Source: Cucumibacter marinus DSM 18995 (lineage in GTDB: Bacteria > Pseudomonadota > Alphaproteobacteria > Rhizobiales > Devosiaceae). From it: a stretch of DNA of 64,000 nucleotides. The stretch is taken from the NCBI RefSeq assembly GCF_000429865.1, contig NZ_AUCR01000009.1, positions 161,525-225,524 of the forward strand. Direction: 5' to 3'. The position numbers were made by a program, and so were the translations under genes. This document shows positions 25,594 to 35,589 of this stretch, piece after piece. Each line of letters opens with the position of its first letter. Position 1 is the stretch's first letter. The notes below the pieces were generated by a model. It was given only the letters and a program-made list of their open reading frames with translations. It made no database searches and was not told the origin of the DNA.

Positions 25594-26928
25594 CTAATTT
25601 GTGCCCAGACCGGTGAGCACCAGGCTCAACCAGGGCACGGCGACGAGCAGGCTGATCCGGATCAGATCCGCACCCACAAACGGCAGGACACCGCGATAGA
25701 GAGCCGCAGGCTCGATGGTTGGCGCCACGCGCCGGATGACAAACAGGTTGAGCCCGACCGGCGGGGTAATCAGGCCCAGTTCGACGACGATCAGCACCAG
25801 AATACCGAACCAGACCGCAAACTGATCATGGGTCAGGCCGAAATCCAGCCCTGCCAGGGCCGGAAAGACAACCGGGACGGCCAGAATGATCATGGAAAGG
25901 CTTTCCATGACACAGCCGAGCACCACGAAGCCCAGCAGCACAGCGGCCAGCAGAAGATGCGGTGGCACCGGCGCTTCGGCAATGAATGACGCCAGCATGG
26001 CCGGCAGGCGCGTGAGGGCCAGGAAGCTGTTGAACACTTCGGCTCCCAACAGAATGAAGTAGATCATCGCGGTCGTGATCGCCGTCGCCTTGAAAGCCGC
26101 GAGCAGAGTTTGCCGGTTCAGTCCGCCGCGCGCGAAGGCCAGAACCGCAGTGGCGACCACCCCCACCGAGGCCCCTTCTGCCGGCGTGAAGACCCTTGTG
26201 TAAATGCCGCCAATCACAATCAGGAAGATGGCTGCCGCCGGCCACACAGCCCGCAAGGCCGCCCACAGCTCGGCATCATCGAAAGCGCGGTTTTCGGGCG
26301 TTTGAGGCCGGTTCCGCGTCATTATCCACACCACGCCAAGATAGCCGAGCACCGCCAGAAGACCGGGGATGAGCGCCGCGGCAAACAGGGTCGCCACGTT
26401 CTGCTCGACAAGAATGGCATAGATCACCAGCACGACCGATGGCGGTATCAGGATGCCCAGCGTTCCTCCCGCCGCCAGCACTCCCGCGGCAAGCGCATCA
26501 TCTGTGCCGCGCCGCTTGAGCTCTGGCAGGGCCACCTGACCCATGGTCGCCGCCGTGGCCAGGGAAGACCCGCAGATCGCCCCGAACCCCGCACAAGCCA
26601 GCACGGTCGCGCCTTCAACACCGCCGCGTCGCCGGCCCATCGCGGCGTCAGCTGCGCGAAACAATGCCTCCGAGATTCCGCCAAGACCGGCAAACTGGCC
26701 CATGAGAATGAATAGCGGCACCACCGCCAGCCCGTGGTTGGAAAAGGTGCTCACCATGACCGATTTGAGCTGCGCGAGCATGGGCGCCGGTGTGCCCAGC
26801 ACGAGCAGGCTGCCCGCCACGCCGCAGACCAGCATGGCAAGGCCCGCGGGTACGCGAATGAGGATCAGGGCCAGCAATAGGCCGAGCCCGGCAAAACCGA
26901 GTGTCGCGCCGCTGAGGCCCGCAATCAT
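25594..26928 (-). CDS. TRAP transporter large permease (DctM)
   Basis: The transport channel of a TRAP system that imports organic acids with sodium. It has 444 residues and about 12-13 helices with the DctM fold. Recognisable segments are FILMGQFAGLGG, AGGTLGILIPPSVVLVIYAI and ITPPVGLNLFVI, which correspond to the two inverted hairpin regions. The ATG overlaps the stop of the DctQ gene as ATGA. It is the last gene of the DctP-DctQ-DctM unit. The ligand is set by the binding protein and is not deducible. Confidence 0.95.
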   Translation of the reverse strand: MIAGLSGATLGFAGLGLLLALILIRVPAGLAMLVCGVAGSLLVLGTPAPMLAQLKSVMVSTFSNHGLAVVPLFILMGQFAGLGGISEALFRAADAAMGRRRGGVEGATVLACAGFGAICGSSLATAATMGQVALPELKRRGTDDALAAGVLAAGGTLGILIPPSVVLVIYAILVEQNVATLFAAALIPGLLAVLGYLGVVWIMTRNRPQTPENRAFDDAELWAALRAVWPAAAIFLIVIGGIYTRVFTPAEGASVGVVATAVLAFARGGLNRQTLLAAFKATAITTAMIYFILLGAEVFNSFLALTRLPAMLASFIAEAPVPPHLLLAAVLLGFVVLGCVMESLSMIILAVPVVFPALAGLDFGLTHDQFAVWFGILVLIVVELGLITPPVGLNLFVIRRVAPTIEPAALYRGVLPFVGADLIRISLLVAVPWLSLVLTGLGTN

Positions 26929-27464
26929 GGCCCGACAGGCTCCCCGCCACGCTCAAGCGGCTTTCCGGTGACCGCCAACGCGGCGCCAAAAAGGCTGATG
27001 CCGGCCCATGCCACCCCGGGGATCATCACCCCGGCATAAAACCACCAGACCGGAAACTGCAGGATATAGGTGGTTTCGCCGCTCTGGAATTTGTCAAACA
27101 ACCCGAGGCCCAGCCGCCAGGCCAGAAGGCAGGCGATAACAGCAAAGCCGAGCGCCACAGCGAGGTCGAGCACATACCGTACCGGCCGCACAAAGCGTCG
27201 CGCGAGAAAATCAACGGCGGCATGCCCGCCTTCGAGTTGGCACAGCGGCAGAAAGCAGGCGACTGCGATTGCGGCGCCGAGTTGGATCAACTCAAAATCG
27301 CCCGGGACCGGCCGAAGTCCCAATGGAACCAGCGCCCTCCCGGCAATGCTGACACAACTCATCAGCGCCATGGCGCAAAGGATGAGCCCGCCGATCAGGG
27401 CAAACCCGTGCGCCACAAGACGAACCGGGCGAGCAACAGCCCGCCCGTCGGCTCTACTCTTCAT
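26925..27464 (-). CDS. TRAP transporter small permease (DctQ)
   Basis: A small membrane subunit of 179 residues with four predicted helices; the DctQ pattern FELIQLGAAIAVACFLPLCQ and GGHAAVDFLARR is visible. It overlaps the DctP gene by 11 bp and the DctM gene by 4 bp, so all three are co-translated. It scaffolds the large permease and contacts the binding protein. Confidence 0.93.
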   Translation of the reverse strand: MKSRADGRAVARPVRLVAHGFALIGGLILCAMALMSCVSIAGRALVPLGLRPVPGDFELIQLGAAIAVACFLPLCQLEGGHAAVDFLARRFVRPVRYVLDLAVALGFAVIACLLAWRLGLGLFDKFQSGETTYILQFPVWWFYAGVMIPGVAWAGISLFGAALAVTGKPLERGGEPVGP

Positions 27465-28503
27465 CTTCGACGAAATTCGCGCTTTCTTCGATCAGTTCCT
27501 TGGCGCGGGCCAGGAGCGCGGCACCGTCATAGCCTTTGTCGGCCATTTCGCCGATCCAGCGTTCGGTAACCCGTTCGCCAACTTCCTGCCAGCGGGAGAC
27601 CTCGTCGGGACCAAGCACGATGATTTCGTTGCCCGCCTCCTCGGCGATCTTGCGCCCGTAATAGTCGTCTTCGTCCATCGCTTCGCCCATCCAGGCCGCC
27701 AGATCTTCACCCGAATATTCGTCGATGATCTCCTGAAGATCTTCAGGCAGGCGCTCATAGGACTGTTTGTTCATCGTCAACACGAAGGTTTGGCTGTACC
27801 AGCCTGTCTCACCTTCAAATTCGGTGTGATACCCAACCAGTTCGGCGATCCGGAGCGCAATCGTGACCTGCCAGGGAATGGTAGCCGCTTCAATCACACC
27901 CTGGGTCAGGTTTTCGGGCACCGCAGGCACCGGCATGCCGATCGGTACCGCGCCGAGTTCCTCGAGCATCATGTTGATGACCCGATTGCCACCCCTCACC
28001 TTCAGCCCTGCCATATCCTCGAGCGAGCGCACGGGCTTTTGCGAGTGGATCAGCCCCGGACCATGGGTGTGGAAGGCAAGGACGTGCGTTTCGTCGAACT
28101 CATCGCCTGAATTCTCGACCATGAAGCGGTGAAAGGCCCGCGACGTGGTTTTCCCGTCCCTGATGATGAAGGGCAGTTCGAACGTCTCTGCCGTCGGGAA
28201 ACGCCCGGGTGTATAGCCGATCACCGTCCAGATGATATCGGCCACGCCATCGCGCGCCTGATCGTACAAATCCGCCGGCGATCCGCCGAGCTGCATCGAA
28301 GGGTAAAGCTCGACGGCGAGCCGTCCCCCGGATTCCAGTTCGATCGCTTTTGCCCAACCAGCCAGGACTTCGCGCGGAATGGTCGATGTTTCAGGCAGGA
28401 ACTGGTGCAGGCGCAAGGTGTAGTCCTGCGCCGCAGCCCCCAGCGTGCCCAGCCCCGTGGCGGCGATAACGATTGCGGCAAGACGTGCCGGCCCCTTGAG
28501 CAT
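27454..28503 (-). CDS. TRAP transporter periplasmic binding protein (DctP)
   Basis: A 349-residue solute-binding protein. A signal peptide ends near GAAAQ-DYT. The mature part shows LRLHQFLPETS, LYPSMQLGGSPADLYDQARDG and GLKVRGG(N)R, the region holding the carboxylate-binding arginine, in DctP order. I chose the ATG at 28503 with GGAGGGG directly upstream; the frame is open to 28545. The C-terminus is unusually acidic (FVEDEE). It lies 101 bp from an Lrp-type regulator gene on the same strand, and hydroxyphenylpyruvate dioxygenase lies beyond. An aromatic or branched 2-oxoacid or similar acid is a plausible ligand, an inference from position only. Confidence 0.93.
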   Translation of the reverse strand: MLKGPARLAAIVIAATGLGTLGAAAQDYTLRLHQFLPETSTIPREVLAGWAKAIELESGGRLAVELYPSMQLGGSPADLYDQARDGVADIIWTVIGYTPGRFPTAETFELPFIIRDGKTTSRAFHRFMVENSGDEFDETHVLAFHTHGPGLIHSQKPVRSLEDMAGLKVRGGNRVINMMLEELGAVPIGMPVPAVPENLTQGVIEAATIPWQVTIALRIAELVGYHTEFEGETGWYSQTFVLTMNKQSYERLPEDLQEIIDEYSGEDLAAWMGEAMDEDDYYGRKIAEEAGNEIIVLGPDEVSRWQEVGERVTERWIGEMADKGYDGAALLARAKELIEESANFVEDEE

Positions 28504-28604
28504 ATGCCCCTCCGTTTGACAAACCCCCGGGGCGCAGGGCCGCACTCGGCTCGCTGCGCCCGTGGAGGCCTGTTTACGCGGTTCGGGAGCCGCCGTGAAC
28601 CCGC

Positions 28605-29078
28605 TTACATCAGCGGCAAGCGCGAATTGATCGGCAGCTTGGAGGTTTCCTTGGTGCGCTCGAGCACGATGGTCGAATGCACCTGGGAGACGCTGTCATG
28701 GGCGAGAAAGACCTTATTCAGGATCGTCGCCAGCGTCTTGAGGTCCTTGAGCACCATCTTGAGGCTGTAATCATAGTCACCGGTCACGAGATAGCATTCC
28801 TGCACCTCGTCGATGTCACCCACCAGTTCCTCGAATCGCCGCGCATTGTGCGCGGAGTGCGTCGCCAGCCGGACCTGGACCAGCACCGTGACCTCGAGCC
28901 CGAGCCCTTCGGGCGACAGCAAAACCCTCACGCCCTGAATGATTCCGGCCTTTTCGAGCGCCGCCCGGCGCCGCGAGCATTGGGAGGCTGAAAGCCCCAC
29001 CCTGTCAGCCAGTTCGGCGTTTGTCAGCGAGCCATCCTCCTGCAACGCTGACAGCAATTTCATATCAATAGCGTCCAT
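28605..29078 (-). CDS. Lrp/AsnC family transcriptional regulator
   Basis: A 157-residue regulator. The N-terminal AsnC-type winged helix opens MDAIDMKLLSALQEDGSLTN, with the recognition helix in VGLSASQCSRRRAALE. The C-terminal RAM/effector domain includes ECYLVTGDYDYSLKMV, the amino-acid binding loop. I chose the ATG at 29078 with GGGGA upstream; the frame is open to 29117. It is divergent from hydroxyphenylpyruvate dioxygenase and probably senses an aromatic or branched amino acid to control it, and perhaps the leucine operon further on. Dyad sequences in the 141-bp intergenic region are candidate targets. Confidence 0.93.
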   Translation of the reverse strand: MDAIDMKLLSALQEDGSLTNAELADRVGLSASQCSRRRAALEKAGIIQGVRVLLSPEGLGLEVTVLVQVRLATHSAHNARRFEELVGDIDEVQECYLVTGDYDYSLKMVLKDLKTLATILNKVFLAHDSVSQVHSTIVLERTKETSKLPINSRLPLM

Positions 29079-29180
29079 GCACGTTCCCCGCGTGTATTGC
29101 CCTGTTGTACGCATCAACAGTGCGCATCTCTAACAAATCCAGACGTGTTTGCACAGCATTTGCGGGTGTTCAGTGATAGA

Positions 29181-29193
29181 TTGTGTTTCACAA
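29181..29193. promoter_or_regulatory. 13-bp palindrome in the lrp-hppD divergent promoter region
   Basis: TTGTG-TTT-CACAA is a perfect inverted repeat ending 26 bp before the hppD ATG. Related TTTGCACA and ATGCACA blocks flank it at about 29148 and 29195. It is a candidate site for the Lrp-type protein encoded across the divide; multiple loosely related sites are usual for that family. Confidence 0.45.
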
Positions 29194-29219
29194 ATGCACA
29201 GATTGTGAGGAGGTCTGAA

Positions 29220-30338
29220 ATGGGTCCTTATCCGCATGACGCGCCGCCGGCGAAGATCACCGATCAAAACCCGGCAGGCACCGACGGTTTCGAATTCGTG
29301 GAATACGCCCATCCGGAACCCGAAGAGCTGCATAAGCTCTTCTCGCTGATGGGTTTTATCCCTGTCGCCAAACACAAGACCAAAGCGATCACGGTCTATC
29401 GCCAGGGCGATGTGAACTATCTCGTCAATGAGGAACCGGGCAGCCAGGGCGTCAATTTCGTCGCCAAGCACGGCCCGTGCGCGCCCTCCATGGCCTTCCG
29501 CGTCGTCGATGCCGAACACTCCTACAAGCGTGCGCTCGAAAACGGCGCCGAACCCTATGATCCGGCCGAGGGCACCAAGGCGCTCGACGTACCCGCGATC
29601 AAAGGCATTGGCGGCTCGCTGCTCTATTTCGTCGAGACCTATGGCGAAAAGGGCTCCGCTTATGAAGCCGAGTTCGACTGGGTCGGCGAAGCCAACCCCT
29701 ATCCCGAAGGCATCGGGCTCTATTATCTCGATCATTTGACCCACAACGTCCATCGCGGACGCATGGATGTCTGGTCGGATTTCTACGAAAAGATCTTCAA
29801 CTTCAAGCAGATCCGCTATTTCGACATCGAAGGAAAGCTGACCGGCCTTTACTCCAAGGCCCTCACCAGCCCCGATGGCAAGATCCGCATTCCGATCAAC
29901 GAAAGTGCGGACGAGAAAAGCCAGATCGAGGAATATCTCAAGGAATACCAGGGCGAAGGTATCCAGCACATCGCCTGTGGCTGCCACGATATCTATGAAT
30001 CGATCGAACGCCTGCGTTCGGATGGCTTGCCCTTCATGCCCTCGCCGCCCTCGACTTATTACGACATGGTCGAAGGCCGCGTGCCCGGGCATGGCGAAAA
30101 CATGGACCGGCTGGAAAAGAACGGCATCCTCATCGATGGGGAAGGCGTTGTCGAAGGCGGCATGACCAAGATCCTGCTGCAGATCTTCTCGGCCAATGCC
30201 ATCGGCCCGATCTTCTTCGAGTTCATCGAGAGGAAGGGCGACGACGGTTTCGGCGAGGGCAATTTCCGCGCCCTGTTCGAATCGATCGAGGAAGACCAGA
30301 TCCGCCGCGGCGTGCTCGGCACCGACGCGGCCGAATAG
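29220..30338 (+). CDS. hppD: 4-hydroxyphenylpyruvate dioxygenase
   Basis: Converts 4-hydroxyphenylpyruvate to homogentisate in tyrosine breakdown. The 372 residues hold the two VOC-type halves. The three iron ligands can be seen in LDHLTHNVHRG (His), GIQHIA (His) and FFEFIER (Glu). The start is the ATG at 29220 behind GAGGAGG. It is followed by a Rieske protein gene after a hairpin at 30358-30382. The remaining homogentisate genes (hmgA, maiA) are not in the window; a fumarylacetoacetate-hydrolase-family gene runs off the right edge far away, and its connection is uncertain. Confidence 0.96.
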   Translation: MGPYPHDAPPAKITDQNPAGTDGFEFVEYAHPEPEELHKLFSLMGFIPVAKHKTKAITVYRQGDVNYLVNEEPGSQGVNFVAKHGPCAPSMAFRVVDAEHSYKRALENGAEPYDPAEGTKALDVPAIKGIGGSLLYFVETYGEKGSAYEAEFDWVGEANPYPEGIGLYYLDHLTHNVHRGRMDVWSDFYEKIFNFKQIRYFDIEGKLTGLYSKALTSPDGKIRIPINESADEKSQIEEYLKEYQGEGIQHIACGCHDIYESIERLRSDGLPFMPSPPSTYYDMVEGRVPGHGENMDRLEKNGILIDGEGVVEGGMTKILLQIFSANAIGPIFFEFIERKGDDGFGEGNFRALFESIEEDQIRRGVLGTDAAE

Positions 30339-30357
30339 TCAGGCCACTGGAGCGGCC

Positions 30358-30382
30358 GGGGCGTCTGCACAGCAGGCGCCCC
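30358..30382 (+). terminator. Intercistronic hairpin between hppD and the Rieske gene
   Basis: GGGGCGTCTG and CAGGCGCCCC pair over 10 bp (one T-G wobble) around CACAG. It has no T-run, so it is more likely an RNA-stability or partial attenuation element than a full terminator. Confidence 0.5.
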
Positions 30383-30404
30383 ACTTGGCCAAACGGGAGA
30401 TCCT

Positions 30405-30782
30405 ATGGCTGACACCATGAGTTGGCAGCGTGTGCGCGGTGCACCGGATTCGGGCGCCGTGATCGCACGCACAAGCGACCTGCCTGAAGACGGCACGCTG
30501 GCCGTCACCTTCTCGGGCAAGGGCCGCGACTTCCCCATCTTGCTGGTGCGCAAGGGCGAGGCCTTTGCGGCCTTTCTCAACGCCTGCCCGCATCAGGGCC
30601 TTCCGCTGACCTTCCGCTCGGAAGACGTGACCACCGCCGACGGGCAAAGGCTGATGTGCTCGAACCATCACGCCGAATTCGACCTTTTGACCGGCGAAGG
30701 CGTTGCCGGATTCGGTCAGGGCTGTGCGCTGATGCGCATTCCCCTTTCGCTCGATGCGGAGGGGCTCATCTGCGTGGCCTGA
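30405..30782 (+). CDS. Rieske [2Fe-2S] ferredoxin-like protein
   Basis: A 125-residue soluble Rieske protein. The two ligand pairs C-P-H (in ACPHQGLPL) and C-S-N-H (in MCSNHHAEFD) are in order, 30-odd residues apart. The sequence between them is shorter than in dioxygenase-linked forms. It follows hppD by 66 bp and ends at a strong terminator, so it is probably part of the same transcript. It may act as a redox partner in aromatic amino acid breakdown, but HPPD itself needs no ferredoxin, so the target is unknown. Confidence 0.88.
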   Translation: MADTMSWQRVRGAPDSGAVIARTSDLPEDGTLAVTFSGKGRDFPILLVRKGEAFAAFLNACPHQGLPLTFRSEDVTTADGQRLMCSNHHAEFDLLTGEGVAGFGQGCALMRIPLSLDAEGLICVA

Positions 30783-30793
30783 GCCACGCCCCA

Positions 30794-30830
30794 ATCCCCG
30801 CCGGTTACAGGGCAGCCGGCGGGGATTTTT
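30794..30830 (+). terminator. Rho-independent terminator after the Rieske gene
   Basis: A perfect 11-bp stem (ATCCCCGCCGG with CCGGCGGGGAT), an 11-nt loop and a T-run. It marks the end of the hppD unit, so the oxidoreductase at 30910 must have its own promoter or depend on readthrough. Confidence 0.9.
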
Positions 30831-30909
30831 ATCGGCGCCGCAAAAGAATAAGATGAACTGGCGTCGAAACCTTCTCGAGGGCTGCGAGAGACGGAGGAGA
30901 CGGGTCGTC

Positions 30910-33900
30910 ATGACGACATCGCAGATCTTGCTGGACGACAAATACACAAAGACCGAGGGACAGATATTCCTGTCCGGTCTGCAGGCGCTGGTTCGCCTGC
31001 CCATGGTGCAGATGCGCCGTGACCGTGCCGCCGGCTTGAACACCGCGGCGCTGATCACCGGCTATCGCGGTTCGCCGCTGGGCAGCTACGACCAGCAGGT
31101 CATGAAGGCCAAGCGCTTTCTCGACCCGCTCGACATCACCTTTCAGCCGGGCGTGAATGAAGATCTCGCCGCCACCGCCATCTGGGGGACCCAGCAGGTG
31201 CACCTGTCCGAGGGCGCCACAAAGGACGGCGTTCTGGGCATTTGGTACGGCAAGGGACCGGGCGTCGACCGCTCCGGCGATGCCTTCAAGCACGGCAATG
31301 CCGCCGGCACGTCGCGTCATGGCGGCGTACTGGCGCTCGCCGGCGACGACCATTCCTGCAAATCCTCCTCGATCCCCCACCAGTCCGACCACGCCTTCAT
31401 GTCGGCACTGATGCCGATGCTCTACCCTTCCTCGATCCATGAATTCCTAGAGATCGGCCTGCTCGGCGTCGCCATGTCGCGCTATTCGGGCTGTTGGGTC
31501 GGCATGAAATTCATCTCGGATACCGTCGAGACCACCGCCGCCATCGATCTGGGCGGTGAGAACCGGGAATTCGTGATCCCGACCGACTTCGAAATGCCCG
31601 AAGGCGGGCTCAATCTCAGATGGCCTGACCCCCCGCTTGTCCAGGACGAACGCCTGCAGGAACACAAGGGCTATGCCGCCATCGCCTTTGCCCGTGCCAA
31701 TGGCGTCGACAAGATCACCCTCGACAGCCCCAATGCCCGGCTCGGCATCGTCGCCTCCGGCAAGGCCTATGAGGATGTGCGCCAGGCACTCAAGGAACTG
31801 GGCATAGGCTCGGTCGAGGCCCATTCTATCGGGCTCAGGATCTACAAGGTCCGCATGCCGTGGCCGCTCGAACCCGAAGGGATCCGGCATTTCTCCGAAG
31901 GTCTCGAGGAGGTCCTCATCATCGAGGAACGCCGCGAGATCATCGAGAACCAGATCAAGCAGCAGCTCTTCAACTGGCGCGCCGATGTCCGGCCACGCAT
32001 CATCGGCAAGTTCGACCATGAGGATCACCACATCCTCTCCCTGTCGCGCTCGCTGACCGTGGGCGCCGTGGCCCGCATGATCGCCAACCGGGTTCTCGAA
32101 CTCGATTTCGACGATGGCCTCAAGCGCCGCATCGCCAGCCGCCTCGATTATCTCACCGAGCGCCATGAGATCGGGCAGAAACACCAGCCGCCCCTCGCCC
32201 GCCTGCCCTTTTATTGCGCCGGTTGCCCGCACAACACCTCGACCCGTGTGCCGGAAGGCTCAAAAGCCATGGCCGGCATCGGCTGCCATTTCATGGCGCA
32301 ATGGATGGACCGCAACACTGAGACCTTCACCCATATGGGCGCCGAGGGCGTGCCCTGGACCGCGATCCACCGCTACACCGAAGAGAAGCACCGCTTCGTC
32401 AATCTCGGCGACGGGACCTATTTCCATTCCGGCATTCTGGCGATCCGTCAGTCGGTGAGCGCCAAGGCACCGATCACCTACAAGATCCTCTACAACGACG
32501 CCGTTGCCATGACCGGCGGCCAGCATGTCGACGGGCAGATGTCGCCCCAGCAGGTCACCCACCAGCTCTACTGGGAAGGTGTGAGACCGATCTATCTGCT
32601 CACCGACCACCCTGAACAGTACAGCCTGTCCGACCTTGCCCCCGGCACCATCCTCAAGCATCGCGACCATATGGACGCGGTCATGCTCGATATCCGCGAG
32701 GAACCCGGCACCTCGGCGATTGTCTATGTGCAGACCTGCGCCGCCGAAAAACGCCGCCGCCGCAAGCGCAAGGAATTGGAAGATCCCCCGACCCGCGTGA
32801 TGATCAACCCGTCGGTCTGTGAGGGTTGCGGCGATTGTTCGGTGCAATCCAACTGCATCGCCGTCGAACCGCTCGAGACCGAGTTCGGACGCAAGCGCAA
32901 GATCAACCAGTCGGCCTGCAACAAGGATTATTCCTGCCTCAAGGGCTTTTGCCCGAGCTTTGTCACCATCGAGGGTGGCAAGCCGCGCAAGCGCGCCGCC
33001 GCCGGCGGACCGGACATTTCAGGCATTTCCGAACCCATGTTGCCGGGCATTCACACCCGTCCCTGGAACATCGCCATTACCGGCATTGGCGGCACCGGCA
33101 TCCTGACCATCGGCGCTATTCTCGGCATGGCCGCCCATATCGAGGGCAAGGCCGCGATGATCCTTGATATGGCCGGTCTTGCCCAGAAGGGTGGCGCGGT
33201 GCTCTCCCATGTCCGGATCGCGGAAACACCGGATCAGGTCACCTCGCCGCGCATCGTGACCGGTGGCGCCGATCTGTTGCTCGCCGCGGACGATGTGGTG
33301 GCTGCAGGGATGGAAGGCGCAACACTTTGCGATCCGGCCCGCACCAATGGCGTGGTCAACACCAAGGTCACCCCGGTCGCCGATTTCGTGCGCAACCGCG
33401 ATTTCGACTTCAAGGCCGGCGCCGTAGTCACCGCGGTCAAGAAAAACGTCAAATCCGATCAGCATTTCCGCAACTTCACGGATCTGGCAGAGATCGTGGC
33501 CGGCGACGCCATCGCCACCAACATCATGATGCTCGGCTATGCCTGGCAGGCCGGGCTGGTGCCGGTGTCCCGCGACGCGATCCACAAGGCCATCGAACTC
33601 AACGGGGTTGCCGTCGACGCCAACAAGAACGCCTTTGAATGGGGCCGCGTGGCTGCCTCGGCGCCCGAGCGCATCGAGGCCCTGGCCGAACCGGAAGCCG
33701 ATGCGCCCAAACTGCAGAGCGAGATGAGCCTTGATGAACTAATCGATCATCGCATTCATCACCTCACTGCCTACCAGAACCAGAAGCTGGCCAAGCGCTA
33801 TTCGGCCCTGGTGGCCAAGGTTCGTTCGCTTGTCGACACCCGTCACCTTGACCCGGCACTCGCCCGCGCAGTGGCCGTCAACTATGCCAAGGTGCTGGCC

Positions 33901-34389
33901 TATAAGGACGAATACGAGGTGGCGCGGCTCTTCACCCGACCCGAATTCGAAAAGCAGCTCACGACCGAGTTTGACGGCGACTACCAGATCGCCTTTCACC
34001 TCGCGCCGCCTTTCCTGCCGGGCAAGGACCCGAACGGTCGTCCCAAAAAGCGCAAATACGGACCATGGATGCGGCGCGGTTTCAAAATCCTCGCGGGCAT
34101 GAAGAGCCTGCGCGGAACCCCGCTCGATCTCTTCGGCCTCAGCGCCGACCGCAAGCTCGAACGCGGCTTGATCCGCGAATACGAGATGCTGGTCGAACGG
34201 GTTATGGAGGACGTCGATCCGCCCCGACAGGACGCCGCGCTTGAACTCCTCAACTGGCCTTCGACCATTCGCGGGTTCGGGCCGGTGAAGATGAAGGCGG
34301 CGGAAGACGCCCGCAAACGGCTTCCCGCCCTGTGGGAAGCGTTCGAAAACCCCGTGCCGGCTGGCGCGCCGGCGCAGGCTGCGCAATAG
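30910..34389 (+). CDS. Fused indolepyruvate/2-oxoacid:ferredoxin oxidoreductase
   Basis: Oxidatively decarboxylates 2-oxoacids to acyl-CoA with ferredoxin as acceptor and thiamine diphosphate as cofactor. The 1159-residue protein joins the IorA-like alpha part and the IorB-like gamma part. The order is: pyrimidine-binding domain ([17 protein letters not shown]), core TPP domain (ACVGxG-like CAGCPHN, later [15 protein letters not shown]), a cysteine cluster ([13 protein letters not shown], then CNKDYSC and C) for Fe-S, and the gamma domain ([17 protein letters not shown]). I chose the ATG at 30910 with GGAGGAG upstream; the frame opens at 30754. It lies 34 bp before isovaleryl-CoA dehydrogenase, so it may make isovaleryl-CoA from 2-ketoisocaproate; arylpyruvates are the annotated family substrates. 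Confidence 0.93.
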   Translation: MTTSQILLDDKYTKTEGQIFLSGLQALVRLPMVQMRRDRAAGLNTAALITGYRGSPLGSYDQQVMKAKRFLDPLDITFQPGVNEDLAATAIWGTQQVHLSEGATKDGVLGIWYGKGPGVDRSGDAFKHGNAAGTSRHGGVLALAGDDHSCKSSSIPHQSDHAFMSALMPMLYPSSIHEFLEIGLLGVAMSRYSGCWVGMKFISDTVETTAAIDLGGENREFVIPTDFEMPEGGLNLRWPDPPLVQDERLQEHKGYAAIAFARANGVDKITLDSPNARLGIVASGKAYEDVRQALKELGIGSVEAHSIGLRIYKVRMPWPLEPEGIRHFSEGLEEVLIIEERREIIENQIKQQLFNWRADVRPRIIGKFDHEDHHILSLSRSLTVGAVARMIANRVLELDFDDGLKRRIASRLDYLTERHEIGQKHQPPLARLPFYCAGCPHNTSTRVPEGSKAMAGIGCHFMAQWMDRNTETFTHMGAEGVPWTAIHRYTEEKHRFVNLGDGTYFHSGILAIRQSVSAKAPITYKILYNDAVAMTGGQHVDGQMSPQQVTHQLYWEGVRPIYLLTDHPEQYSLSDLAPGTILKHRDHMDAVMLDIREEPGTSAIVYVQTCAAEKRRRRKRKELEDPPTRVMINPSVCEGCGDCSVQSNCIAVEPLETEFGRKRKINQSACNKDYSCLKGFCPSFVTIEGGKPRKRAAAGGPDISGISEPMLPGIHTRPWNIAITGIGGTGILTIGAILGMAAHIEGKAAMILDMAGLAQKGGAVLSHVRIAETPDQVTSPRIVTGGADLLLAADDVVAAGMEGATLCDPARTNGVVNTKVTPVADFVRNRDFDFKAGAVVTAVKKNVKSDQHFRNFTDLAEIVAGDAIATNIMMLGYAWQAGLVPVSRDAIHKAIELNGVAVDANKNAFEWGRVAASAPERIEALAEPEADAPKLQSEMSLDELIDHRIHHLTAYQNQKLAKRYSALVAKVRSLVDTRHLDPALARAVAVNYAKVLAYKDEYEVARLFTRPEFEKQLTTEFDGDYQIAFHLAPPFLPGKDPNGRPKKRKYGPWMRRGFKILAGMKSLRGTPLDLFGLSADRKLERGLIREYEMLVERVMEDVDPPRQDAALELLNWPSTIRGFGPVKMKAAEDARKRLPALWEAFENPVPAGAPAQAAQ

Positions 34390-34423
34390 TTTCAACCAGG
34401 CGCCGGATCTGAGGGAGGATCGC

Positions 34424-35587
34424 GTGTTCGATGCGAGCATGAATTTCGGGCTGGGCGAAGACATCGACGCCGTCCGCGACATGGTGCGGCGCTGGGCGGG
34501 GGAAAACCTCGCCCCGCGCGCCGCCGAGATCGACGAGACCAACACCTTCGCCGCCGACCTTTGGCCGGAATTGGGCGAATTGGGCCTGTTGGGTATCACC
34601 GCCGACGAAGACTATGGCGGCTCGGGCATGGGCTATCTCGCCCATGTCGTCGTCATGGAAGAACTCTCGCGCGCCTCTGCCTCGACCGCCCTCTCCTATG
34701 GCGCTCACTCGAACCTGTGCGTCAACCAGATCAACCGCCACGGCACACCCGAGCAAAAGGAAAAATACCTGCCCAAGCTCTGTTCGGGAGAGCATGTCGG
34801 CGCGCTCGCCATGTCCGAACCCGGCGCCGGGTCGGATGTGGTCTCGATGAAGCTCAAGGCGGTCAAGAAGAACGACCGCTATGTGCTGACCGGCAACAAA
34901 ATGTGGATCACCAACGGGCCGGACGCCTCAACGCTCGTGGTCTATGCCCGCACTGACCCTGAAGGCGGCGCCAAGGGGCTGACGGCCTTCCTGATCGAGA
35001 AGGACATGGCCGGGTTCTCGACCGCCCAGAAGCTCGACAAGCTCGGCATGCGCGGCTCGAATACCTGCGAACTGGTCTTTGAGGACTGCGAAGTGCCGTT
35101 CGAAAACGTGCTGGGCGAAGAAGGCGGCGGTGCCCGCGTCTTGATGTCGGGGCTCGATTATGAGCGCGTGGTGCTTTCGGGCGGCCCGCTCGGTATCATG
35201 GCCGCCTGCATGGATGTGGTCGTGCCTTACGTTCATGAGCGCAAGCAGTTCGGCCAGCCCATCGGCGAATTCCAGCTCATGCAGGGCAAATTGGCCGATA
35301 TGTACGCGACGATGAATGCCTGCCGTGCCTATGTCTACGCGGTGGCGGCCGCCTGCGACCGGGGCGAAACCACCCGCAAGGACGCCGCCGGTTGTATCCT
35401 TTACTCCGCCGAGAAGGCGACCCAGATCGCGCTCGAAGCCATTCAGGCGCTGGGCGGCAATGGCTATATCAACGAATACCCCACGGGCCGGCTGCTGCGC
35501 GACGCCAAGCTCTATGAGATCGGCGCCGGCACCTCGGAAATCCGCCGCATGCTGATCGGGCGCGAACTGTTCAAGGAGACCGCATAG
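34424..35587 (+). CDS. ivd: Isovaleryl-CoA dehydrogenase
   Basis: FAD enzyme converting isovaleryl-CoA to 3-methylcrotonyl-CoA. It has 387 residues with acyl-CoA dehydrogenase signatures [13 protein letters not shown] and [13 protein letters not shown]. The catalytic base is the Glu in [15 protein letters not shown], at the internal helix position characteristic of IVD rather than the C-terminal position of most relatives. This fixes the substrate class. It starts with GTG behind GAGGGAGG. The carboxylase beta gene follows after 2 bp. Confidence 0.95.
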   Translation: MFDASMNFGLGEDIDAVRDMVRRWAGENLAPRAAEIDETNTFAADLWPELGELGLLGITADEDYGGSGMGYLAHVVVMEELSRASASTALSYGAHSNLCVNQINRHGTPEQKEKYLPKLCSGEHVGALAMSEPGAGSDVVSMKLKAVKKNDRYVLTGNKMWITNGPDASTLVVYARTDPEGGAKGLTAFLIEKDMAGFSTAQKLDKLGMRGSNTCELVFEDCEVPFENVLGEEGGGARVLMSGLDYERVVLSGGPLGIMAACMDVVVPYVHERKQFGQPIGEFQLMQGKLADMYATMNACRAYVYAVAAACDRGETTRKDAAGCILYSAEKATQIALEAIQALGGNGYINEYPTGRLLRDAKLYEIGAGTSEIRRMLIGRELFKETA

Positions 35588-35589
35588 CC

